A stretch of 64,000 nt of DNA from CAXBDP01 sp041689935 (GTDB lineage Bacteria > Bacteroidota > Bacteroidia > Cytophagales > Cyclobacteriaceae), in NCBI GenBank assembly GCA_041689935.1, contig JBDNFI010000097.1:76571-140570 (forward strand), written 5' to 3'. A model generated the notes under the pieces. The model searched no databases, was not told where the DNA came from, and worked only from the letters and a program-made list of their open reading frames with translations. Shown here in pieces: positions 52,992 through 61,300 of this stretch; within the stretch, counting starts at the first letter, position 1, and every line of letters starts with the position of its first letter. Both the position numbers and the translations under genes were made by a program.

Positions 52992-53546
52992 ATGGAAAGT
53001 CAATTATCAGACTATGAACTGTTCCTACTTATTAATAGGAGGGACGAAGCTGCTTATTTTCAGTTGTTTAAGCGCTATTCAAAGCAACTTATCGAATTTT
53101 CTTGCTTTTTGCTCCGAAAAGATTTGCTTTTGGCGGAAGAGGTGGTTTCAGATATTTTTTTTCGGATATGGCAAAACTCAAACCTAACTAGTATCGAAAA
53201 TCCAAAAGCGTATTTGTATAAAGCAGTTAAAAATGCTTCTCTCAATGAATTAGCAAAAGCCTCCCGCCACAATTACGTGGATATCGAAAAAGCATTTCAT
53301 GTTAGTGGAAATGAAATTTCGGCTTTGGATAATTTTATACAAACTGAAAGATTTAAAGAACTTGAGGATATTATAGATTTGCTCCCTGCTCGAAGAAAAC
53401 GTGTCTTTAAGCTATCTAGAATTGATGGACTTAAGCACAAGGAAATTTCAACACTTCTTGATATTTCTCTAAGGACCGTAGAAGATCACATTTCGAATGC
53501 TTTGCTTTTCATTCAAAAAATCATCAATCAAAAATCACCTCATTAA
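52992..53546 (+). CDS. ECF sigma factor (FecI-like)
   Basis: A 184-residue sigma-70 family ECF factor. Region 2 spans about 20-90 (FSCFLLRKDLLLAEEVVSDIFFRIW, the core-binding and -10 recognition helices). Region 4 spans about 120-175, with the HTH DGLKHKEISTLLDISLRTVEDHISNALLFI. It is the Bacteroidota type that pairs with FecR. The anti-sigma FecR gene and an STN-domain TonB receptor follow, the classical order for cell-surface signalling, so it should direct transcription of the downstream receptor-phosphatase genes when substrate occupies the receptor. Confidence 0.93.
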   Translation: MESQLSDYELFLLINRRDEAAYFQLFKRYSKQLIEFSCFLLRKDLLLAEEVVSDIFFRIWQNSNLTSIENPKAYLYKAVKNASLNELAKASRHNYVDIEKAFHVSGNEISALDNFIQTERFKELEDIIDLLPARRKRVFKLSRIDGLKHKEISTLLDISLRTVEDHISNALLFIQKIINQKSPH

Positions 53547-53632
53547 TTTTGTTCACGATTAATTAACGATTTATTGATGTAATCCAGCCCGTGCATTTTG
53601 ATGAATATCGGTCTTTCAACAAAGACTTGGAG

Positions 53633-54640
53633 ATGGTAAATAATGATAATTTTATGAAGAGGTGTATCAGGGATTTTTTTGATGAAATGGATGAATTTGA
53701 AAAATCTGCCTTCAATGATTTTTTAAGTCAAAATCCACAAGAAAAATCTAATTACGATGTATTAAAGACAGTTTGGGAAAATGCAAATCTAGCCTTGCCA
53801 ATAGTTGATACTGATAGACTTGAAAAAAAGCCCAGAACAAGAATTCATTCTAAGACCACTACCAAAGTAATTCCTAAATTTCGCCAGCCAAAAAAGCGAC
53901 TAATTTCTTTTAAATCAACCCACTCCATCAGCGTATTGAGTATTCTTCTGCTTTCTGGTTTAGCAGTCTGGGTTGGAGAAAATCAAATCAATTCCCCACT
54001 GATATCAAAATATATTAATAGTTGGCAGCGTACTCCACTCACCCTATCTGATGGCAATAAAGTATGGCTCAACGGAAGTAGCACTTTTAGTTTCCCAGAG
54101 CGTTTTTCGGAAAATGACCGAATCGCATTCTTAGAAGGGGAGGCATTTTTTGAAGAGATGCCTGATTCTTTAAAGTCTTTTTTACTTGAATCAAACGAAT
54201 TGATTACAAAGGTAATGTATACAAGTTCCATTGTGAATTCTTATAAGAATAAGGTATTAGTTGAAGTGAGAACTGGAAAGGTATCAATTGAAAATGCCAA
54301 ATCACCCGTTTTAAAACTGGAATTTCTCCCAAATGAAAAGGGAATTTTTGTTAAAGAAGAAGGTATTTTATCAAAAGCACCTATAGCCAGCCCAGAGAAA
54401 TATATTGGTTGGATCACGAACTTTATGATGCTGGAAAATGAAACCTTACAGCAAGTAGCTAAGGTGCTAGAGACTCGATTTGAAATTCTGTTCTCAGATC
54501 CTGCCATTAACAGATGTCAGCTTTCTGGTAAAATCAAGGATAATCCTCCTAAAGGTATTTTGGATACTATTTCTACCCTGTATCTCACCTGTGAGGTAAA
54601 AGGCAGGACGATAGCTTTTAATGGAAAAAACTTCAGCTAA
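53633..54640 (+). CDS. FecR-family anti-sigma factor
   Basis: A 335-residue single-pass membrane regulator. It has an N-terminal cytoplasmic sigma-binding part (about 1-90), one helix (about 96-115, SISVLSILLLSGLAVWVG), a periplasmic FecR domain (LTLSDGNKVWLNGSSTFSFPERF, IAFLEGEAFFE) and a C-terminal DUF4974-like domain (NETLQQVAKVLETRF, LSGKIKDNPPKGIL) that would contact the receptor's STN domain. A GTG start at 53591 would add 14 residues; the ATG at 53633 fits the family. The region is unusually basic between 70 and 95. Confidence 0.9.
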   Translation: MVNNDNFMKRCIRDFFDEMDEFEKSAFNDFLSQNPQEKSNYDVLKTVWENANLALPIVDTDRLEKKPRTRIHSKTTTKVIPKFRQPKKRLISFKSTHSISVLSILLLSGLAVWVGENQINSPLISKYINSWQRTPLTLSDGNKVWLNGSSTFSFPERFSENDRIAFLEGEAFFEEMPDSLKSFLLESNELITKVMYTSSIVNSYKNKVLVEVRTGKVSIENAKSPVLKLEFLPNEKGIFVKEEGILSKAPIASPEKYIGWITNFMMLENETLQQVAKVLETRFEILFSDPAINRCQLSGKIKDNPPKGILDTISTLYLTCEVKGRTIAFNGKNFS

Positions 54641-54651
54641 AAATAAAATAA

Positions 54652-54675
54652 CCAAGGATGCAGCAACATCCTTGG
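54652..54675 (+). other. Stable hairpin between fecR and the receptor gene
   Basis: CCAAGGATG / CATCCTTGG arms of 9 bp with a 6-base loop, 11 bp after the fecR stop. Only a weak T stretch follows, so it may be a leaky terminator, a processing site or an mRNA-stability element that separates regulator and receptor expression. Confidence 0.6.
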
Positions 54676-54735
54676 CAAATTTTGATGATCAAATAATTCT
54701 TCAATAAAACCAACCAATCAAAATCTACTAAAACT

Positions 54736-57700
54736 ATGACAAATGTTTTACTAAAGCCAAAATTAAATGTGTTAAAGCATTATTTGATGGCAGTGCTATT
54801 ATTGATAGTAAGTCTTAATACGACTTTTGCCAAGTCTCCTACGCAAGGAGTGCTTGCAAAGGAATGCAATCTTGAATTAGAGAATGTCTCATTAAAAACA
54901 GCACTTAACAGACTAGAAGATCAAGCCTCAATCATGTTTGAGTATTCTACTAATTTTGTAAATGATTCCAGAGTTATTTCTTACAAAGCGGAAAAAACAG
55001 CTCTTAAAGATGTCCTTGAGGAAATCTTAACACCATCGGAGTTGAGTTATTCCATCTGCGGGAATCAAATAATGCTTAGTAAAGAGGAAAGAGTAAAAGT
55101 GGTCAAGTCTACTTTAGAAGCAAAAGGGTTTATCAATGGTACAATTGTCGATGAACAATCAGGTGAATCTCTTGGCTTTGCTACCATTGGTATCAAAGGA
55201 ACCAATAACGCAGCAGTTTCTGATATGAATGGCCGCTTTAGAATATCCGGTATTGACGAAGGTGAAATCACCTTGGTGGCTACTTTCGTTGGCTATCAAA
55301 ACCAAGAGCAAATAGTTCAAGTAATTGGTGATGGTACTGTCAATGTTGAGTTTAGAATGGCGTCTGTATTTTCTGAGCTTGAAGGAGTAACAGTTACAGG
55401 TATCAGAAAGGGAGAAACTAAAGCGCTCTCTAAAATGAAGTCAGCGGGCAATATTAAATATGTGATGTCACAAGAGCAAATGGAGCGCTTTCCAGATTTG
55501 ACAATTGCTGAGTCTTTACAACGTGTACCAGGTGTAGCAGTTAGTTATAGTTACGGATTGCCAAGGGACGTAATTATCAGAGGTTTGAGTCAAGATTTGA
55601 GTTCGGTTACAGTGAATGGGACTAGAATGCCTTCCACAAATGCGGGAGGTAGAAATACAGATTTAAATGGGGTGTTGTCCAGTACTATTGAGTCCATTGA
55701 AGTGATTAAAACGCTGACGCCTGATTTAGATGCTGATGGTACTGGAGGAACGGTAAATATCGTAACCAAATCACCTGCAAAGAATGAAACCATTTTTGAT
55801 GCTAGAGCCTCTATAGGATACAATGCCTTAGTGGATAAGCAAAATTATGAAGCAGGATTTAGTTATGGAAAGCGTAAAGATAAAATTGGTTTTTTGGTGG
55901 GAGCTAGTTATTTAAGTAGCTGGCGAGGGGAAGATCAAGTAGAGAAAAACTATCGAAATTACACATTTGATGGTGTAGATTATCAATTGCTTTCTAGCCT
56001 AGATACAGATGGGTACATGATCAAAAGGGATAATGTTGGTTTAAATGCAGAGCTGAATTATTTCCCAAATGCTACGACATCATTTTATGTCCGTGCTACT
56101 GGCAATATCTACTACGAAATTCAGAATAGATTGGAAAGGGTATATAATATTGGCACATATACCAGCCCAACACAAGCTGAAAACATTAGAATTACGCAAG
56201 CGGGAAACTGGAGAGATTACAATCGTGATGTCACTGTAATATCTACAGGTGGTAAAACGTCACTTTCAGCAGTTGATTTAGATTTTGATCTTACTTACTC
56301 GCGAGGAAATTATGATCAACCTATTTACTATGCTGCAAATTTTGTACGCAACGGCCTATCTTCTCAAATGGATTTCTCTGATATGAGAGCTCCACAATTC
56401 AATTTTGATCAAGAAGATCCTTTCGATCCAAGTGAATATACTACAAACAGATATATCAATAGACATGATATGTCCTTAGACCATGATGGTCAATTTACTG
56501 TAAATGCTAAGAAAGGATATCAAATTGGGAACGCGATTGGAGAAATAAAGGCGGGAGGTAGATTCAGATACAAATATAATGATAGGAGTCGTAATTACTT
56601 CCTTCACGATTTGATTTCTGGCAATTTCGTTCTTTCTGATTACTTATCTGATTATGAGAAGCTTGATCATTTTAATAATAATTATAAGCTTGGTAATTTT
56701 CCGGAAGCGAAATTGTTGGAAGAATATTTAAATCGCAATCCAAGCTTATTTAAAGATAATGAAAATTATACACGTCAAAATACTGATCCAGATTCATTCG
56801 AAGGAACTGAGTATTTAGGTGCAGCATATATCATGACCAAACTTAAGCTAAACAAATTTGAAGCAATTACTGGTGTTCGTTATGAGCAAACAGGGTTTGA
56901 TTACCAAGGAAATCAAGTGAACTTCGATCAGGATGGAAATTATGTTAACACCATTCCAGTGAATGTACGCAAGACCTTTGATGGATTTTTTCCTTCATTG
57001 AATTTGAAATATTCACCAACTGGAAATACAAATGTGAGAATGGCAGTTACTCGTTCATTGGCAAGACCTAGCTATTTCGATTTGGTACCTTGGGAAGAAA
57101 TACTCAATAGAAACCGAAGAGTAAACCGTGGAAATCCAAGCTTGGATCAAGCAACGGCTGTCAATTATGATTTACTATTCGAGCATTATTTCCAATCAGT
57201 AGGTTTGATTTCAGGAGGTGTCTTCCACAAGAGTATCAGAAATTATATTTACAGGCAATCAACAACTGGAGTAGGTGGAATTTACGATGGCTGGAGAATA
57301 GATCAAACTGTAAATGGAGCAACAGCTACAGCTCAAGGTTTTGAAGTGGCATGGCAACAGCAGTTGACTTTCCTTCCAGGTGTGCTCAATGGTTTGGGGA
57401 TTTATGCAAACTATACTTATGTGCAATCAGAGTTTGAAGTGCCCGGACTTACATCCACTCGAACAGTCCGCTTACCCGATATGCGACCACATGTAGGTAA
57501 TGTTTCACTCTCATATGAAAAATTTGGTTTTTCTGGCCGATTATCAATATATTTTTATGATACATTTACTACCGACTTAGCAAACATTGAGGCTAACGAC
57601 ATTCTGCAACAGGGAAGGAGTCAACTTGATTTCTCAGCATCCCAAAGAATTTCCAAAAATTTAAGTATTTATATGGGAATTAGTAATTTGACCAATGCAC

Positions 57701-57792
57701 CTATTTCAGAAATATTCGGAGATGGTAGACCATTTGATGATATGTATTACTCCTCATGGGGAAATCTTGGAGTAAGATTTAATGCTTACTAA
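54736..57792 (+). CDS. TonB-dependent receptor with STN signalling domain
   Basis: A 1018-residue outer-membrane receptor. A signal sequence (about 1-33) is followed by an STN domain (about 43-115, LENVSLKTALNRLEDQASI) for contact with FecR. Next come a carboxypeptidase-regulatory-like domain (about 133-210, GTIVDEQSGESLGFATIGIKG), a plug (about 245-350; ESLQRVPGVAVSYSYGLPRD, IESIEVIKTLTPDLDADGTG) and the barrel. The plug sequence is of the Caulobacter-type TonB receptor group (TIGR01782) rather than SusC. The purple acid phosphatase gene downstream suggests a phosphorylated ligand or phosphate ester. It is induced through the ECF/FecR pair upstream. Confidence 0.93.
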   Translation: MTNVLLKPKLNVLKHYLMAVLLLIVSLNTTFAKSPTQGVLAKECNLELENVSLKTALNRLEDQASIMFEYSTNFVNDSRVISYKAEKTALKDVLEEILTPSELSYSICGNQIMLSKEERVKVVKSTLEAKGFINGTIVDEQSGESLGFATIGIKGTNNAAVSDMNGRFRISGIDEGEITLVATFVGYQNQEQIVQVIGDGTVNVEFRMASVFSELEGVTVTGIRKGETKALSKMKSAGNIKYVMSQEQMERFPDLTIAESLQRVPGVAVSYSYGLPRDVIIRGLSQDLSSVTVNGTRMPSTNAGGRNTDLNGVLSSTIESIEVIKTLTPDLDADGTGGTVNIVTKSPAKNETIFDARASIGYNALVDKQNYEAGFSYGKRKDKIGFLVGASYLSSWRGEDQVEKNYRNYTFDGVDYQLLSSLDTDGYMIKRDNVGLNAELNYFPNATTSFYVRATGNIYYEIQNRLERVYNIGTYTSPTQAENIRITQAGNWRDYNRDVTVISTGGKTSLSAVDLDFDLTYSRGNYDQPIYYAANFVRNGLSSQMDFSDMRAPQFNFDQEDPFDPSEYTTNRYINRHDMSLDHDGQFTVNAKKGYQIGNAIGEIKAGGRFRYKYNDRSRNYFLHDLISGNFVLSDYLSDYEKLDHFNNNYKLGNFPEAKLLEEYLNRNPSLFKDNENYTRQNTDPDSFEGTEYLGAAYIMTKLKLNKFEAITGVRYEQTGFDYQGNQVNFDQDGNYVNTIPVNVRKTFDGFFPSLNLKYSPTGNTNVRMAVTRSLARPSYFDLVPWEEILNRNRRVNRGNPSLDQATAVNYDLLFEHYFQSVGLISGGVFHKSIRNYIYRQSTTGVGGIYDGWRIDQTVNGATATAQGFEVAWQQQLTFLPGVLNGLGIYANYTYVQSEFEVPGLTSTRTVRLPDMRPHVGNVSLSYEKFGFSGRLSIYFYDTFTTDLANIEANDILQQGRSQLDFSASQRISKNLSIYMGISNLTNAPISEIFGDGRPFDDMYYSSWGNLGVRFNAY

Positions 57793-57804
57793 GTAAAAAA
57801 TGAG

Positions 57805-57842
57805 TTGTAAATGAGTAGAAAATAACGCTTAATCATTTACAA
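57805..57842 (+). other. Inverted repeat between receptor and phosphatase genes
   Basis: TTGTAAATGA / TCATTTACAA, perfect 10-bp arms with an 18-base loop. It is AT-rich and followed by no clean T run. It could be a weak attenuator or an operator; no assignment is possible. Confidence 0.5.
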
Positions 57843-57878
57843 GTCTTTACATTGACTTTATTAAAACAAAAACTTACG

Positions 57879-59237
57879 ATGAATTTAAAAATGCAATTAT
57901 TACTAATTTTATTTTTGGGCTGTGTTCAATTCGTACATGCACAAGAATTTCTACCTCAAACGTATCCTGATAGAGTAGTTCTTACTTGGGCAGAAGATCC
58001 AAAAACTACCCAAACGGTAACTTGGCGCACTAGTAAGGAGGTGATCGAATCATTTGCAGAAATAGTACTAGCAGATGAGTCACCAGAATTTCCGAAGAAC
58101 ACATCACGCCTTACTGCAAAAACTATTTTAAATAACGATGGAGCAGTACAAGCGCATTACCATAATGTCACTTTCACAGGTCTGTTACCAGGAAAACTAT
58201 ATGCATACAGAGTAGGCCATGGCGAATTATATACAGAGTGGTTTCATTTCAGAACTGCTGCCTCAGAGGTTGAGCCATTTTCATTTATCTATTTTGGTGA
58301 TGCGCAGAATGACGTGAAATCCATGTGGTCTAGAGTTATTCGTCAAGCCTTTATCGATCTGCCAAGAGCTGCTTTTATGTTGCATGCAGGTGATTTGATT
58401 AATAGAACCAATAGCGATAAGGAATGGGGCGAATGGCATCATGCGGGAGGATTTATCCACGCTATGATCCCAAGTATTGCTACACCAGGCAACCACGAAT
58501 ATTTTAGAGATGACGCTGGAACACTTACTGTCGATCATCATTGGAACGCTACGTTCAATTTCCCATCAAATGGTCCTTGTGGACACAAAGGAACAGTTTT
58601 TCATACCGATTATCAAGATGCTAAATTTATCTCGCTCAATTCGCAAATGATCAATTTGGATGAGAATTCAAGAAAAATACAAGCTGAATGGCTAGATGAT
58701 ATCTTAGCCAAGAATGATAAGAAATGGATCGTCATCACTTTCCACCACCCGATATATTCATCAAAAGAAGGAAGAGATAATCCTGAATTTAGAGAAGTGT
58801 TTAAGCCGATTTTCGACAAGTATAATGTCGACTTGGTATTGCAAGGCCATGATCATACATATGGGCGTGGTAGTAATATCCCGATGGGCGTAAATACACA
58901 AAGCGAGGAAGCCACTACGATGTATGTGGTTTCGGTAAGTGGGCCAAAAATGTACGACTTAACAACAGACAAATGGATGGATAGAGCCGCTTCAAACACG
59001 CAATTGTATCAATTGATTACCATTGATGGCGATGAATTGCATTTCGATGCATACACTGCTACGGGTGAGCTTTATGACTCTTTTCAGATAATAAAGAAAG
59101 CGGGAGGTAAAAAGCAGATTATTGATAAAGCAATCAATTGGCCTGAAAAAACCACTTTGCCAGCGAGATATCGCGAGCGCTACACTGAAGAACAAAAAGC
59201 TGCTTACAATAAAATTTACTCCGGAGGTAATGAATAA
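57879..59237 (+). CDS. Secreted purple acid phosphatase-like metallophosphoesterase
   Basis: A 452-residue exported enzyme. It has a signal peptide (1-22, ending VHA), a fibronectin-like N-terminal PAP domain (about 28-125, VVLTWAEDPKTTQTVTWRT) and a calcineurin-type catalytic domain. The dinuclear metal ligands appear in order: FGDAQ (about 140), HAGDLINR (about 173), TPGNHEYF (about 205), VITFHHPIY (about 288), and QGHDHTYGR (about 325). It hydrolyses phosphate esters outside the cytoplasm. It lies 86 bp behind the TonB receptor and ends at a strong terminator. A TTG at 57852 is in frame; the ATG at 57879 gives a normal signal peptide. Confidence 0.92.
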   Translation: MNLKMQLLLILFLGCVQFVHAQEFLPQTYPDRVVLTWAEDPKTTQTVTWRTSKEVIESFAEIVLADESPEFPKNTSRLTAKTILNNDGAVQAHYHNVTFTGLLPGKLYAYRVGHGELYTEWFHFRTAASEVEPFSFIYFGDAQNDVKSMWSRVIRQAFIDLPRAAFMLHAGDLINRTNSDKEWGEWHHAGGFIHAMIPSIATPGNHEYFRDDAGTLTVDHHWNATFNFPSNGPCGHKGTVFHTDYQDAKFISLNSQMINLDENSRKIQAEWLDDILAKNDKKWIVITFHHPIYSSKEGRDNPEFREVFKPIFDKYNVDLVLQGHDHTYGRGSNIPMGVNTQSEEATTMYVVSVSGPKMYDLTTDKWMDRAASNTQLYQLITIDGDELHFDAYTATGELYDSFQIIKKAGGKKQIIDKAINWPEKTTLPARYRERYTEEQKAAYNKIYSGGNE

Positions 59238-59273
59238 ATAGTCAGCCGGATTATTCTAGATTAAAAAGGGGCT

Positions 59274-59300
59274 AAGAGGCTTGCCTCTTTTTTTATTTTT
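59274..59300 (+). terminator. Terminator of the receptor-phosphatase unit
   Basis: AAGAGGC / GCCTCTT stem followed by a long T-rich run, 37 bp past the phosphatase stop codon. Confidence 0.88.
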
Positions 59301-59406
59301 CAGGATATCCAAAACTATATTTAAAAATAACATGCTTGCCTTGCTTTCGTTTAAATCAGAAGGGTGAACACAATCCTCTACTTTATAAATATAACTAGTA
59401 GTAACT

Positions 59407-59619
59407 ATGAATTACGACCAAAAAGAAAACGAGCTCAATACAAAAATTTTAGAATTAACGAATGAGATAAGAAGTGATTACCCTGAATTAGAGAAGTATT
59501 TGGATGAGATGCCAGTAACCATTCCTACTGATTCCGATCCACATATTACCATCAAAAACCTTCAATCCTATTATGAATCCTTAGTAGAATTGGTAGAAAA
59601 GTACGAAGAAGAGCATTAG
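59407..59619 (+). CDS. Small acidic helical protein of unknown function
   Basis: A 70-residue protein, mostly two amphipathic helices (about 2-34 and 48-69) separated by a TIPTDSDPHIT linker. It is strongly acidic and has no cysteines. No family is recognised. Independent promoter spacing (a TATAAATAT-rich stretch upstream) and good coding character support it as real. It is convergent with ydcF, 15 bp apart. Confidence 0.7.
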   Translation: MNYDQKENELNTKILELTNEIRSDYPELEKYLDEMPVTIPTDSDPHITIKNLQSYYESLVELVEKYEEEH

Positions 59620-59634
59620 AACGTGCTCTATTGA

Positions 59635-60408
59635 CTAAATATAACCGGCTACTTTATAGGCGACCATACCAATCCATTCTTTGAAAAGCTTGGTCCAAAT
59701 ATTAAGCGCATCTGGATTAGGAATCAGGTAATCATCTAATCCGAATTTTTGGGAATCCTTCGCAAAGAAATCTCCAGTAAACCCATCAAAAGCAACTCCT
59801 TGCTTGCTAAAACAAGCAGCTGATCTACGCATGTGAAAGGCCGATGTAAACAGCAGAATTTTTTGATTAGGAAATTGTTTTGCTAATATTTCAGCTGAAA
59901 ATTTTGCGTTTTCATGCGTGTTGTTCGCTTCTGTTTCCAGTATGATAGCCGCTTCAGGAACACCAGCCAACAGTAAAAACTCCTTCAACGCCGCAGCTTC
60001 CGGAAAACCAACTTCTTGGTCGATTCTACCAGTACCACCACTAATAAGTATGTTTTTGATGATACCTGCCTTATACAGTTGCAGCGCATTTACAATGCGA
60101 TCTGCACCGCGGGAAAAATATACTCGATCATTGAGTTCTCTATCGGTAAAGGCAATACCCGTAAGCACTACTCCCACGGGATAGGTTTGGTTTATTTCCG
60201 CAATGGGTGTGGCAGGTATTTCCCACCAGTACATCAGTTTTTGAGCAAGGAAATTATTGGTGAATATGAAAGATAAAATCAATGCAATCCACATCAATCG
60301 TCTTTTCCACGTTTTTTTTCTAATAAGCAAAAAGCTCAACCACGCCAATGAAATAAGCGTCAATGGCATGGCTAAAAAAGAGATGGTTTTTGATAGAATG
60401 AAAAACAA
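59635..60408 (-). CDS. YdcF/ElyC-family membrane protein (DUF218)
   Basis: A 257-residue inner-membrane protein with two N-terminal helices (about 5-28 and 36-54) and a periplasmic or cytoplasmic DUF218 domain. Landmarks are GVVLTGIA, the basic DRIVNALQLYKAGIIKNILISGGTG segment, SEA-type ETEANNTHENA and LLFTSAFHMRRSAACF. Members such as ElyC and SanA affect envelope integrity. The Asn-Thr-His-Glu-Asn motif is intact. It is transcribed alone. Confidence 0.9.
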   Translation of the reverse strand: MFFILSKTISFLAMPLTLISLAWLSFLLIRKKTWKRRLMWIALILSFIFTNNFLAQKLMYWWEIPATPIAEINQTYPVGVVLTGIAFTDRELNDRVYFSRGADRIVNALQLYKAGIIKNILISGGTGRIDQEVGFPEAAALKEFLLLAGVPEAAIILETEANNTHENAKFSAEILAKQFPNQKILLFTSAFHMRRSAACFSKQGVAFDGFTGDFFAKDSQKFGLDDYLIPNPDALNIWTKLFKEWIGMVAYKVAGYI

Positions 60409-60452
60409 TTGGTTATAAATTTTGAGTGAATTAGATTTTCAATATATGGATT

Positions 60453-61262
60453 TTACTTTACCTCCCGCTGTCTTTTTGCTTCAAATACCACAATGGCAGC
60501 GGAGGTAGATACATTAAGCGAATCTATCAATCCCAACATCGGGATTTTAATTTTCGCATCCGCAGCTTTTCTCCAAAGATCAGTAATTCCAGTCGCTTCA
60601 GTTCCCATTATAATTGCGGTAGGCTTTTTATAATCTACTTCCAAATAAGAAACTGCACCTTCCAAATCTGTGGCTTGTATTGAAATCCCTTTTTCTTTGA
60701 GCCAAATAATCGCTTCCTCGCTGCTACACTGCACGGTGGGCACAGAAAAAATGCAGCCCAAACTAGAGCGAATCACGTTGGGATTGAATAAGTCCGTATG
60801 CTGATCACAGCAAATTACGGCATCGATTTGGGCGGCATCTGCGGATCGCAATAATGCACCGAGGTTGCCCGGTTTTTCTACGCCTTCCACCACCAATATC
60901 AGTGGGCTTTCAGTCAACTGTAAGTCGGTCAAATTTCGCTCATAACTTTTGCCCAGCAATATTAAACCGATGGTGCCGCTGCGGTAGGCAATTTTTTCAA
61001 AAGCTTCCTTTTCTAATCGGTAGCTGGGTAGATTGAGCCGTTGAAGTTGCGGAATCAATGCCTTTTCCTCCTCGCCCAAGCCTTCTGGATAATAATACCA
61101 GGAGTCAATGGTCAATTGAGATTTTATGGCCAATTCACATTCCTTTCGCCCTTCTATTACGAATAAGCCTTGTTTTTTGCGTTCACGACTCTTCGCAATA
61201 AGCAATTCGAGGTTCTTTATTTTCGGGTTTTTTGGACTTAGAATAATTTGTTCGGTCGGCAT
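60453..61262 (-). CDS. SpoU/TrmH-family RNA 2'-O-methyltransferase
   Basis: A 269-residue SPOUT methyltransferase with an N-terminal substrate-binding domain (about 1-105, KNLELLIAKSRERKKQGLFVIEGRKE). The C-terminal trefoil-knot domain has motif 1 VEGVEKPGNLGALLRSADA (about 124-142), motif 2 IIMGTEATGI and motif 3 PMLGLIDSLNVSTSAAI. The N-terminal L30e-like domain suggests an rRNA rather than tRNA substrate. It is divergent from the other methyltransferase gene by 38 bp. An octamer lies at its last codons (60461). Confidence 0.93.
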   Translation of the reverse strand: MPTEQIILSPKNPKIKNLELLIAKSRERKKQGLFVIEGRKECELAIKSQLTIDSWYYYPEGLGEEEKALIPQLQRLNLPSYRLEKEAFEKIAYRSGTIGLILLGKSYERNLTDLQLTESPLILVVEGVEKPGNLGALLRSADAAQIDAVICCDQHTDLFNPNVIRSSLGCIFSVPTVQCSSEEAIIWLKEKGISIQATDLEGAVSYLEVDYKKPTAIIMGTEATGITDLWRKAADAKIKIPMLGLIDSLNVSTSAAIVVFEAKRQREVK

Positions 61263-61287
61263 AGGTGTAAAAATATCAACATATTTC

Positions 61288-61295
61288 TATTTTTG
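61288..61295 (+). promoter_or_regulatory. -7 box abutting the methyltransferase start
   Basis: TATTTTTG matches TAnnTTTG and ends 5 nt before the ATG at 61301. Transcription from this box would begin at or beside the start codon, giving a leaderless mRNA. Confidence 0.45.
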
Positions 61296-61300
61296 ACCCA

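Noticed and set aside
57805..57842. Inverted repeat as terminator of the TonB receptor gene
   Set aside because: AT-rich stem, 18-base loop and no T run; a strong terminator only follows the phosphatase gene.
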